A DNA stretch of 9,948 bases from Odoribacteraceae bacterium (lineage in GTDB: Bacteria; Bacteroidota; Bacteroidia; Bacteroidales; Marinifilaceae). Position numbers and translations under genes: made by a program. The notes beneath the pieces are model-generated. The model was given only the letters and a program-made list of their open reading frames with translations. It did no database searches and was not told where the DNA came from. Where the stretch lies: contig JAIRXZ010000122.1 in NCBI GenBank assembly GCA_031267995.1, positions 1 to 9,948 on the forward strand, in the 5' to 3' direction. Of this stretch, positions 1 through 9,649 are shown in pieces (the first letter of the stretch is position 1; the number at the start of each line of letters is the position of its first letter).

Positions 1-200
1 CGCGACAACGGGCGAACGATCCCGCGGGGGTGAATAACACCGTAGGGGCGAATAATCATTCGCCCATGCGACAACGGGCGAACGATCCCGCGGGGGTGAA
101 TCACACCAGGGGCGCATAATCATTCGCCCTCGCGACAACGAGCGAACGATCCCGTGGGATGAACGATCCCGTGGGCTAATGATTATTCGCCCCTACAGCA
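1..200. repeat. Three-unit direct repeat with REP-like hairpins
   Basis: Three direct repeat units of about 64-66 bp begin near 2, 68 and 132, each opening with GCGACAACG followed by GCGAACGATCCCG. Each unit ends in a small hairpin. At 46-65 the arms GGGCGAAT and ATTCGCCC enclose a 4-nt loop, with GTAG immediately before the left arm (42-45). The second copy (about 110-129) has a degenerate foot. The third (173-196) lies in the opposite orientation and is followed by CTAC. A 15-bp direct repeat (144-158 and 161-175) sits in the third unit. No credible gene is present. The GTAG-hairpin to hairpin-CTAC layout is what REP/REPIN elements look like; calling it that is an inference. Confidence 0.8.
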
Positions 201-214
201 TTAACCAACGAACC

Positions 215-262
215 GTAGGGGCGCACACGCGGGAAAGGGCGCACACGCAGGTGCGCCCCTAC
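215..262. repeat. GTAG...CTAC palindromic element, copy 1
   Basis: A 48-bp element is bounded by perfect 12-bp inverted repeats, GTAGGGGCGCAC at 215-226 and GTGCGCCCCTAC at 251-262. Inside it a second GGGCGCAC (237-244) can pair with 251-258 across a 6-nt loop, giving a compact hairpin with a CTAC foot at its 3' side. It is the shorter relative of the element at 488-593. Confidence 0.8.
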
Positions 263-344
263 GGATTTGCCGGAAAATGTCTTTCGCTGGCGCGGGCTTG
301 TAGCCTGTGCCTCCACCGTCATGATTGTTGGCTTTTGTTGTTTG

Positions 345-474
345 GGCTTCGACAGGCTCAGCCACCGCGATGGTGGTGGTGGTGATGGTGGCTTCGATAG
401 GCTCAGCCACCGTAGTAGCCGCGGTGGCTGAGCCTGTCGAAGCCACCTCCCCGGTGGCTGAGCTTGTCGAAGCC
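345..474. repeat. Cluster of four TTCGACAGGCTCAG hairpin repeats
   Basis: Four copies of a 23-bp repeat lie at 345-367 and 390-412 (forward) and 422-444 and 452-474 (inverted). Copies 2 and 3 form perfect 7-bp stems, GGTGGCT with AGCCACC, around an 11-nt loop (TCGATAGGCTC in copy 2, GAGCCTGTCGA in copy 3). Copies 2 and 3 can also pair with each other over 23 bp with one mismatch. A short GGT-rich microsatellite (371-390) lies between copies 1 and 2. Reading frames through this cluster give LRQAQPP- and SLSKP-type peptides, a familiar spurious product of this repeat and not a protein. Confidence 0.85.
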
Positions 475-487
475 ATTGGAGTATGCT

Positions 488-593
488 GTAGGGGCGCACC
501 TCCGTGTGCGCCCTCGACATGTTGTTACCGGGACGCGCACCGCGGGGAAGGGCGCACACGCGGGAAAGGGCGCACACGCGGGTGCGCCCCTAC
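488..593. repeat. REPIN-like inverted pair of GTAG hairpins, copy 2
   Basis: The left member has GTAG (488-491), then GGGCGCAC (492-499), a 6-nt loop and GTGCGCCC (506-513). The right member is its mirror image: GGGCGCAC (568-575), a 6-nt loop, GTGCGCCC (582-589), then CTAC (590-593). The foot tetranucleotide therefore lies on the outer side of each hairpin. The 54-bp spacer contains another copy of AAGGGCGCACACGCGGG. Two REPs in opposite orientation around a short spacer is the definition of a REPIN or BIME; that this one was mobilised by a REP transposase is inferred. Confidence 0.8.
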
Positions 594-619
594 ATGCACC
601 CGACGATAACAATGGTGGT

Positions 620-646
620 GTAGGGGCGTCCCTCGTGGGCGCCCAC
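620..646 (+). repeat. Single GTAG-foot hairpin
   Basis: GTAG (620-623) is followed by GGGCGTCC (624-631), a 5-nt loop and GGGCGCCC (637-644), a stem with one mismatch. A related copy lies at 9419-9443 near the other end of the window, with GTAG and a diverged stem. Confidence 0.65.
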
Positions 647-653
647 CGCTTGT

Positions 654-775
654 GTAGAGACGTAGCGTGCTACGTCTCACATCACGGGGGGAGGGTAAAA
701 AGGAGACCGCACGCAGACGCGCGCGGTAATTTTGTTTCGGTATTGCCGGGGAGACGTAGCACGCTACGTCTCTAC
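654..775. repeat. REPIN-like element with 25-bp perfect inverted ends
   Basis: The 25 bases at 654-678 and at 751-775 are exact reverse complements. Each is itself a hairpin: GAGACGTAGC, a 2-nt turn, then GCTACGTCTC (657-678 and 751-772). The left copy is preceded by GTAG (654-657, sharing one base with the stem) and the right copy ends in CTAC, so the feet face outward. The 72-bp core (679-750) contains no gene. A third copy of the hairpin is at 9302-9328. Confidence 0.85.
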
Positions 776-822
776 AGAGGGACTTACAATGCATGGGCAC
801 GGACGGGCGAGGGGTGTCGTCG

Positions 823-3930
<3,108 letters not shown>

Positions 3931-3989
3931 TTATTTAATTTCTCGTTCAAAAGATGCCGGGAACGCGCCCCGGCGGCAGTCGCGATTCC

Positions 3990-4371
3990 CGCCGGCCGGC
4001 GGCAACTCGTTCGGGTGTCGCGGAGATATGCCGACGGCCGTCGGCAGGCCATTCGGAGGTCGCGAAGATATGCCGTCAGCCGTCGGCAACTCATTCGGAG
4101 GTCGCGAGATATACCGTCAGCCATTGGTCAGCCATCCGAGTCCGCGGAGATATACCATCAGCCATTGGCAAGGAATAATGACCCAGGATAGCCCCCCGAC
4201 AACCGCCGGCAGGAAATAATGCCCCAGGATACCCCCCCGACGGCCGCCGGCAGGAAATAATGACCCAGAATAGCCCCCCGACGGCTGATGGCTAATCATC
4301 AAGCCCCAGAACGGCTCGCCGACGGCCGACGACTAATCATCAAGCCCCAAAACGGCCTGCTGACTGCCAAC
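3990..4371. repeat. Nine-unit tandem array, 41-42 bp period
   Basis: Nine consecutive units begin at 4000, 4042, 4084, 4126, 4167, 4208, 4249, 4290 and 4331. All share a GC-rich junction, roughly CCGACGGCCG followed by GGC. The middle of the unit falls into three classes: units 1-4 carry an AGATATGCC-type core, units 5-7 GGAATAATGACCC, and units 8-9 TAATCATCAAGCCCC. Perfect palindromes occur at junctions, for example 3989-4002 and the 16-mer GCCGACGGCCGTCGGC at 4030-4045. The array fills the gap between two minus-strand glycosidase genes, and unit 9 lies inside the GH127 reading frame apart from its first two bases. It is not a CRISPR array, because the variable parts recur. Function is unknown; effects on transcript stability or termination are possible. 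Confidence 0.85.
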
Positions 4372-6357
4372 GCGGGAGCCAACGGCAGCGGGCATCGACG
4401 GGCGCGTGGCAGAAACCTCCGCCGGCAGCCAAACGACCATCTCCCCCGCCCCGCGGTGCGCCCAGGCATAATAAGGAATGAGCGTCAGGGTGACATCCTC
4501 CGGGCACAATCGCCCCTGATCGTCAAACCCCAGCGACTGCGCGGTGGTGGTAAGCGTGGTAACCCCCTTCAGCAAATCGGCGCGGTGGCTCACCTGGAAG
4601 CGCGGCGCCCTGTTGAGCAGTACGCCGGTGACGCTGAAACTGTTATCCGGCCACTCGGCGCAATAGACGATGGGGCCACGCTCGACGGCAAGTCGCCCCC
4701 TGTCGGCCTCCACCCGCGGGTTGGCGCGGACGACGCGCGGTTCCATGTCGAGATGCACCTCCACCACGTCGCCGCGCTTCCAACGGCGGTCGATGGTCAC
4801 GTAGCCCAGCTGGAGTGTTCCCTCCACCGGCTGCCCGTTAACCGTCACGCTGTAAGCGGGATGCTGATCGTCGGCGTAAGCGTAAAGATCGCCGGGCACG
4901 ACCTCGCCGCGCGCCCACCCGGGAATCCTGATCTTGAGGCCGAAAGTGGCGGGCGAGCGGGGAGACACGTCAATCCTGATCGCCCCGTCCCAGGGATAAC
5001 CGGTGGTCTGCCTCAGCTCCAGGCGCTTGCCCGCCACGGTGAGGGAGGCCTCGTTGGCGAGGAAAAGATTCACGTACACGTCGCTCCCGGCAACGGCGTA
5101 AATGTACCCCGGCATGGAGGGAATAAACCGGCAAACGTTTGACGGACAGCAGGCACAACCGAACCACGCCTGGCGCTGGTGCTGCCCGGCGGACTCCAAC
5201 GGATTGGGATAAAAGAAGCCATCGCCGTCCAGCGAGATGCCCGACAGGAGGCCATTGTACAGCGTCCGCTCGAGGACATCGTAGTACTTCGCGTCGCCGT
5301 GCAGGAGGAACAGGCGATGGTTCCAGTAGACATTGCCAATGGCCGCGCAGGTCTCGCAATAGGCTGACATGTTGGGCAGTTCGTAATTGCCGCCAAAGGC
5401 CTCGCCGTGACCGGTAGCGCCGATGCCGCCGGTGATGTAGAGCTTCTTGGTCACCGCGTTATCCCAGATGCGATCGATGGCCTCGACGTACTCCCGCTCG
5501 CCCGTCAGCGCCGCCACGTCAGCCACGCCGGAGTACATGTAGGCGGCGCGGACGGCGTGACCAACCGCCTCGTCCTGCTCCAGCACCGGGGCGTGCGCCT
5601 GACTGTAAGCGTCTCGGCGCGAGGTGTATCCCCGCTTGTCCACGAAAAACTTGGCCATATCCAGGTAGCGCCGCTCGCCCGTCAACAGGTAGAGCTTCGC
5701 CAGCGCCATCTCGGCAATCTGGTGCCCCGGCACGGCCACCACCTGCCCCGGCGCGTCGCCGATCGACCGGCACACGCAGTCGGCATAGCGTATGGCGATG
5801 TCGAGGAAATTCCGCTGCCCCGTCGCCTGGTGGTGAGCGATGGCGCCCTCCACCATGTGACCGAGGTTGTAAAACTCGTGGCTCAGCTCCTCCTCTTTTT
5901 CCCAACGTCGCGCCCCCGCCCAGTCGTGTGGGTGCTCCGGGTTCATCGTCCGCGCGGTGTAGAGGTAGCCGTCAGGCTCTTGCGCCGCGGCGACGATCAC
6001 CAGCACGCTGTCGATGTATCGCCTCAACTTCTCGTCCGGGAAGCTTTGCAGGAGGTAGCTCGCCCCCTCGATGGTCTTGTAAACATCCGTGTCATCGAAG
6101 GAGAAACCGGTGACTTTGTTGTGCGCGCCGGGATTGGCGGCCATCTTAAAGTTCTCGTAACGACCGGTTTCCTCGCATTTCTGGAAGGCCAGGGGGATGG
6201 TTACCTCGCGACTCGCGCGCAGACGCTCGCCCCAAAAGGCGCCCGTCACTTTCACGCTGGTGAAGGGAACGGGGGTGACCGGGTAGCCCCCCCGCTGCTG
6301 ACCGGTGGCGAACACCGCCGCCAAACAGCCCGTGAACAGGAGTAGGATTTTTTTCAT
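4333..6357 (-). CDS. Secreted GH127 beta-L-arabinofuranosidase family enzyme
   Basis: A 674-residue member of glycoside hydrolase family 127 (formerly DUF1680), which removes non-reducing L-arabinofuranose using a zinc-bound cysteine nucleophile. The catalytic set known from Bifidobacterium HypBA1 is present: Glu319 (HGEAFGG) as acid/base, Glu335 and Cys337 (YCETCAAIGN) and Cys403-Cys404 (CCPSN) as zinc ligands, with Cys403 the likely nucleophile. Glu319 and Glu335 have the same 16-residue spacing as in HypBA1. Residues 1-19 form a signal peptide; FTGC at 8-11 resembles a poor lipobox, so a lipoprotein is less likely but possible. The family fold appears to end near GEMVVWLP (638-645). The remaining 29 residues are an odd tail, and residues 663-674 plus the stop codon come from the last unit of the tandem array. 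Some relatives act on other pectic sugars, so the exact substrate is uncertain. Confidence 0.92.
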   Translation of the reverse strand: MKKILLLFTGCLAAVFATGQQRGGYPVTPVPFTSVKVTGAFWGERLRASREVTIPLAFQKCEETGRYENFKMAANPGAHNKVTGFSFDDTDVYKTIEGASYLLQSFPDEKLRRYIDSVLVIVAAAQEPDGYLYTARTMNPEHPHDWAGARRWEKEEELSHEFYNLGHMVEGAIAHHQATGQRNFLDIAIRYADCVCRSIGDAPGQVVAVPGHQIAEMALAKLYLLTGERRYLDMAKFFVDKRGYTSRRDAYSQAHAPVLEQDEAVGHAVRAAYMYSGVADVAALTGEREYVEAIDRIWDNAVTKKLYITGGIGATGHGEAFGGNYELPNMSAYCETCAAIGNVYWNHRLFLLHGDAKYYDVLERTLYNGLLSGISLDGDGFFYPNPLESAGQHQRQAWFGCACCPSNVCRFIPSMPGYIYAVAGSDVYVNLFLANEASLTVAGKRLELRQTTGYPWDGAIRIDVSPRSPATFGLKIRIPGWARGEVVPGDLYAYADDQHPAYSVTVNGQPVEGTLQLGYVTIDRRWKRGDVVEVHLDMEPRVVRANPRVEADRGRLAVERGPIVYCAEWPDNSFSVTGVLLNRAPRFQVSHRADLLKGVTTLTTTAQSLGFDDQGRLCPEDVTLTLIPYYAWAHRGAGEMVVWLPAEVSATRPSMPAAVGSRVGSQQAVLGLDD

Positions 6358-6420
6358 GATCGGTAAGTTTATATTTCACGTTCGACGCGCGCCCGGGTGA
6401 CTTCACGGGTGGACGCCCGG

Positions 6421-6454
6421 CAAATTTAGTGGAAATACCGGATAATGGTGTAAC
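6421..6454 (-). promoter_or_regulatory. Candidate promoter of the GH127 gene
   Basis: On the minus strand, TAAATTTG (6428-6421) matches the Bacteroides -7 consensus TAnnTTTG exactly. The -33 element is weak: GTTAC at 6454-6450, 21 nt upstream. Transcription would begin near 6413, leaving a leader of about 55 nt before the ATG at 6357. Confidence 0.5.
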
Positions 6455-6551
6455 GTACACGAACTTTTTTTGCCCTGCCCAAGAGGGGCTTTCCGGCACG
6501 CGACGGGGGCGGGGACGGGGGGATATTTCCAGGTATTTCTCGCCGCCACCC

Positions 6552-6580
6552 TTGCATATCTCATTTTTTTACATACCTTG
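6552..6580 (+). promoter_or_regulatory. Candidate promoter of the lemA operon
   Basis: TTG (6552-6554) and TACCTTG (6574-6580) are 19 nt apart, which fits the Bacteroides -33/-7 spacing with a slightly imperfect -7 box. The predicted start near 6587 leaves a leader of about 33 nt before the ATG at 6620. It would leave only about 9 nt before the in-frame ATG at 6596, which favours 6620 as the start. Confidence 0.5.
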
Positions 6581-6619
6581 CCGCGGTTTTACAAGATGTT
6601 GAACAATCAAATAACATAC

Positions 6620-7186
6620 ATGACAACAGCGCTTATCATTGCCGGTGGGGTGGTCGTCGTACTGCTGCTCTGGCTCATCGTCACGCACAACAAATTCGTC
6701 TTTAAAAACAATCGCGTGAAACAAACCGAAAGCACCATCCTCGTGATGCTCAAACAACGAAATGATATGATCCCCAACCTGGTGGCCACCGTCCAGGGAT
6801 ACGCCGGGCACGAGAACGCCACGCTCGTCAGGATCGCCGAACTGCGCTCGCTGCTGCAACAAGCCGGCGACGAACACGAGCAGATGCAGATCGGGACGGA
6901 ACTTTCCAAGGCGCTCGCCGACGTCAAGGTAACCGTCGAAAGGTACCCCAACCTGAAGGCCGACGCGCAGTTTCGCCGCCTCCAGGAGTCCATCGAAGCC
7001 ATCGAAAACCAAATCCAGGCCGCCCGACGCACCTTCAACGCCGCCGCCGTGGACTTCAATAATTACGTGGAGATGCTCCCCTCCAGCTTCATAGCCTCGC
7101 TGGAAAAGCGCGTGACCGTCGACCTCATCACCATCCCGGAAAGCGAGCGGGAAAACGTCAACGTGCGCGAACTCTTTAACCAATAA
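6620..7186 (+). CDS. lemA: LemA family membrane protein
   Basis: A 188-residue LemA-family protein, the usual length for the family. Residues 4-22 form one N-terminal transmembrane segment (TALIIAGGVVVVLLLWLIV), followed by a long helical domain. Family motifs are RNDMIPNLVATVQGYA (47-62), RYPNLKADAQFRRLQ (108-122) and IENQIQAARRTFN (128-140). LemA proteins are widespread in bacteria and are thought to be membrane-anchored with an exposed helical domain; their role is not settled. I chose the ATG at 6620 because the transmembrane segment starts right after it, the leader AATCAAATAACATAC is AT-rich, and the promoter fits. An in-frame ATG at 6596 would add 8 residues, and the upstream extension back to 6470 crosses the promoter. 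It is the first gene of a plus-strand cluster and is 10 nt from the next gene. Confidence 0.9.
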   Translation: MTTALIIAGGVVVVLLLWLIVTHNKFVFKNNRVKQTESTILVMLKQRNDMIPNLVATVQGYAGHENATLVRIAELRSLLQQAGDEHEQMQIGTELSKALADVKVTVERYPNLKADAQFRRLQESIEAIENQIQAARRTFNAAAVDFNNYVEMLPSSFIASLEKRVTVDLITIPESERENVNVRELFNQ

Positions 7187-7196
7187 TCCGCTAACC

Positions 7197-8264
7197 GTGA
7201 AAGTAGAAGAGCTACAACAGCAACTGCGCGAAACCCTGCTCAAAGCCGCCCGCGACCGCCAAAGAATGAAGATAGGCCAACTCGCCTGCTACGGCGGGGC
7301 GACCATCTACTTCCTGGGTATCATCCTCTTTGGCGGCCTGATGACGACCTTCGCCCACGATTACGCGACCAATCCCAACCCCACCTTCTGGGAAGCCAAC
7401 CGGCTACTGATGCTGATCATCCCCCTCTTTGCCATCATCACCATCGGCGGCATGACGCTGGCGTTCTTCGGCAAACGCTTCGCCGCGGCCGAGCAATCCG
7501 CCGTCCGCGGCGTCATCCGGCAGCTATTCCCCGATGCCCGGTGCTACATCGAGACGGTCGAGGTGTCGACGGGGCAAATCATCTCCCCCAGCCGCCTTTT
7601 CGACGGCATCGCCAAGGCAGACAACCTGCTGGCACACAGCTTCGGCAGCATCGTCTTCGACCGCGACGGGCAAAAGCTAACCATCCGCGACATCATCGTC
7701 CGCGAACTCCCCTCCGGCCGGCAAGCCTCCAGCGTCATCACCCTCGCCAAGGCGATGTTCGGCGGCGCCTTTGCCCGCCGGGCGGAAAACCTGGCCAGCG
7801 GCTTCCGCGGGATGATGGCCGACGCGCCCCTCCGCCAAACCGTCAACGGCAGCGTGGTCATCTTCCCCGACCACCTGGAGAAACACCTCGATTACCTCGC
7901 CCGGTCGCTGCAAAAACTTAAAAACAAGGGCGATTGCAAGCTCGTGCAGCTCGAAGACCCGCTGTTTGAACGCTATTTTGCCGTCTACGCCACCGACGAG
8001 ATCACCGCGCGCGTCGTCCTCACGCCCGCCATGATGACCCGCGTGACGACGCTGCGGGAAAAATATGGCCGCGACATCATGCTCTCCTTCAGCAACAATC
8101 ACTTCTACTTCGCCGTCCCCATGCCCGAAGGATTCCTCACCCTGGGCAGCAACGCGGGAAACGCCGTCCGCGACCTCCACGCCAGCATCGAAACCGCGCG
8201 AGCCATCCTCGACGACCTGAAAATCAAGACCGAAACGGGAACAAAGCCCGACATCTCCCTGTAA
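7197..8264 (+). CDS. DUF3137 domain membrane protein
   Basis: A 355-residue protein of unknown function that I assign to DUF3137. An amphipathic N-terminus (EELQQQLRETLLKAARDRQR) precedes two transmembrane segments at about 30-52 and 70-91. The soluble part (about 95-340) has the family pattern: a segment with SRLFDG (132-137), then SGFRGMMAD (201-209), a lysine-rich helix, LEDPLFERYFAVYATDE (252-268), VLTPAMM (274-280) and a final FSNNHFYFAVP strand (298-308). The start is GTG at 7197, 10 nt after the lemA stop. The next ATG (7266) would remove the N-terminal helix, so GTG is preferred. DUF3137 genes are often found beside lemA, which supports translation from a shared transcript and perhaps a joint envelope role; that role is inferred. 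Confidence 0.82.
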   Translation: MKVEELQQQLRETLLKAARDRQRMKIGQLACYGGATIYFLGIILFGGLMTTFAHDYATNPNPTFWEANRLLMLIIPLFAIITIGGMTLAFFGKRFAAAEQSAVRGVIRQLFPDARCYIETVEVSTGQIISPSRLFDGIAKADNLLAHSFGSIVFDRDGQKLTIRDIIVRELPSGRQASSVITLAKAMFGGAFARRAENLASGFRGMMADAPLRQTVNGSVVIFPDHLEKHLDYLARSLQKLKNKGDCKLVQLEDPLFERYFAVYATDEITARVVLTPAMMTRVTTLREKYGRDIMLSFSNNHFYFAVPMPEGFLTLGSNAGNAVRDLHASIETARAILDDLKIKTETGTKPDISL

Positions 8265-8306
8265 ACAGCTTTAATCAAACAAATATCATTCACCAAACAA
8301 CGCAAC

Positions 8307-8450
8307 ATGAAACAGACAAAAGCAATCCTCCCCGGCATCGCACTCGCCGCCACGCTGATTGGCGTGGAAATCACGCGCGAAACCCCCACCCTCCGCGTGC
8401 AAGAGGCCATACCGACCGTCGCGTGGCTCGTCCTCCTCGCGGGAGCGGCC
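8307..8450 (+). CDS. N-terminal membrane part of the DUF1266 gene, in another frame
   Basis: The ATG at 8307 follows a typical AT-rich leader (TCATTCACCAAACAACGCAAC) and opens a frame with normal GC-rich third positions. It encodes about 48 residues with two hydrophobic stretches: AILPGIALAATLIGVEI (6-22) and IPTVAWLVLLAGAA (35-48). Past about 8450 this frame turns into His/Pro/Arg-rich nonsense, although it stays open to 8816. From 8452 the next frame continues naturally as YYAFTKRRTIMG, the expected basic flank of the second membrane segment. Ignoring one base near 8451 joins the two halves into a protein of about 291 residues. I read this as one gene with a one-base frameshift (real or an assembly error), not as a separate small gene. 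Confidence 0.6.
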
Positions 8451-8481
8451 TTACTACGCCTTCACCAAGCGGAGAACCATC

Positions 8482-9183
8482 ATGGGCATCATCCGCACGT
8501 TTTCGGGCAAGTACCGCGTCCAGGGCGACATCAACACCCTCGAATCCAAGAAAATCCTCACCGGCGCGCTCTACGCCGACCAGCAGGATGCCTACCTCAA
8601 CACCCTCACCGCCGACATCGGCGACAAGCTCTACACCATCCTCCGGGAGTGGTGGAGCATCAACGGCCGCGATTCCGCCATCGAAACGCTGGATTACCTG
8701 CGCGACAAGGGCTTCGCCTTCTACTTCCCGACCGTCATGAAGGCCTCGCGGGCAGGCTCGGAGGAGGCCGCCAAGGAGATAATCACCGCGGAAATGACCA
8801 CCCAGGAGGATGCTGAAAAGGCTTACTCCCAGGCTAATAACCTGCTTGCATCCATCGATGCGCTCAAAGAAGCGGGGATCATCACCACCATCGACGACGT
8901 CGAAAAGTACGGCGTCACCGGTTGGGATGCCGGTCGCCTGATCTTCATCGCCCGCCTCTGCCACGACGCCAAGTACATCTCCGCGGAGGAGGCGTGGGCG
9001 TACATCGACGTCGCCTACGCGCAAGCGCAAACGGCCTTCAACTCGTGGGAGGAGATCGCCAATAGTTACATCATCGGCCGCTTCCTCTGGAACGGGAAAA
9101 ACGCCGACGATGGCATGGATCGGCTCGCCAAAGGTCTGCTCACCAAGCCCGATAGCCCCTGGGTGCAGGTGCCCTGGAAGTAG
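8482..9183 (+). CDS. DUF1266 domain protein, apparent 5' frameshift
   Basis: This entry is the soluble part, 233 residues from the ATG at 8482. It belongs to DUF1266, a family of unknown function. Visible family features are REWWSINGRDSAIETLDYL (55-73), GWDAGRLIFIARL (147-159), YISAEEAWAYI (165-175), SWEEIANSYIIGRFLW (188-203) and a C-terminal SPWVQVPW (225-232). The ATG at 8482 is probably not the native start: it has no AT-rich leader, and the residues before it (YYAFTKRRTI) look like the cytoplasmic edge of a membrane segment encoded upstream in another frame. The intact protein would be anchored by an N-terminal two-helix hairpin starting at 8307. It is the third gene of the plus-strand cluster, 42 nt downstream of the DUF3137 gene. 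Its function is unknown. Confidence 0.82.
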   Translation: MGIIRTFSGKYRVQGDINTLESKKILTGALYADQQDAYLNTLTADIGDKLYTILREWWSINGRDSAIETLDYLRDKGFAFYFPTVMKASRAGSEEAAKEIITAEMTTQEDAEKAYSQANNLLASIDALKEAGIITTIDDVEKYGVTGWDAGRLIFIARLCHDAKYISAEEAWAYIDVAYAQAQTAFNSWEEIANSYIIGRFLWNGKNADDGMDRLAKGLLTKPDSPWVQVPWK

Positions 9184-9196
9184 TTCTCGCGGAAAA

Positions 9197-9211
9197 CGCG
9201 CGGCCCGCGCG
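9197..9211. terminator. GC-rich hairpin after the lemA cluster
   Basis: CGCGCGG and CCGCGCG form a perfect palindrome around one base, 14 nt after the DUF1266 stop codon. No T-run follows, so it is not a classical intrinsic terminator; it may act as a 3' end stabiliser or be chance in GC-rich DNA. Confidence 0.3.
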
Positions 9212-9234
9212 GGATTGTTCGCCTCCTGTTATGT

Positions 9235-9490
9235 GGGCGAATGATTGTTCACCCTTACACGTTTATCATTATTCGCCCATCCCCGTATCTTCACGATCTC
9301 GGTAGAGACGTAGCGTGCTACGTCCTACAGAGATCGTGAAAGTACGGGGATGGGCACGGGCTAACGCGGGAAATGGCACCCGCTAGGGATACCCCCACGG
9401 TTATCGTCGGAATATGCCGTAGGGGCACCCCTCGCAGGCGCCCTCGCCGTGTTTGCTTTCCAGGCGGTTGGGGTGAATAATCATTCGCCC
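9235..9490. repeat. Second palindrome island (REP-like copies)
   Basis: Copies of the families seen at 1-650 recur here. A GGGCGAAT-type hairpin lies at 9235-9254 with one mismatch, and a better copy at 9471-9490 (GGGTGAAT and ATTCGCCC around AATC). A GTAG-foot element related to 620-646 lies at 9419-9443. I see no gene between 9184 and 9560, and nothing recognisable at 9491-9559. Confidence 0.7.
9276..9354. repeat. Nested long palindrome with a GTAG hairpin at its tip
   Basis: The arms at 9276-9300 and 9330-9354 are reverse complements over 25 bp with two mismatches. The 29-bp interior holds a third copy of the GACGTAGC/GCTACGTC hairpin, starting with GTAG (9302-9305) and ending with CTAC (9325-9328). 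The whole 79 bp can fold into a single long stem. Confidence 0.85.
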
Positions 9491-9559
9491 CCCCCGACGC
9501 CCTCCTGAATATCAGTCATTTCTTCTGACTTCCCGATTCCCCCGCCTCACGCGTCCGAT

Positions 9560-9643
9560 AGAAAGAAACCCGCACACGTTAGAAAGAAACATGCGCATGT
9601 TGGAAAGAAACATGCGCACGTTAGAAAGAAACCCGCGCACATT
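9560..9643. repeat. Four tandem 21-bp repeats
   Basis: Units lie at 9560-9580, 9581-9601, 9602-9622 and 9623-9643. Each has an AGAAAGAAAC head (GGAAAGAAAC in unit 3) followed by a variable CGC-rich tail. Unit 2 contains the 12-bp palindrome ACATGCGCATGT. Because 21 is a multiple of three, the array reads as a heptapeptide repeat (MRTLERN type), but I see no sign that it is translated. It abuts the presumed end of the insertion sequence. Confidence 0.85.
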
Positions 9644-9649
9644 ACAAAA

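Noticed and set aside
4000..4371. A possible CRISPR array
   Set aside because: The conserved junction is short and imperfect, the variable segments recur in classes instead of being unique, and no cas gene is present.
6470..6619. Longer lemA start at 6470
   Set aside because: It would place coding sequence over the promoter and adds a tail unlike LemA proteins before the membrane segment.
8451..8816. Continuation of the 8307 frame to 8816
   Set aside because: Beyond about 8450 it is His/Pro/Arg-rich and overlaps the clear DUF1266 coding frame.
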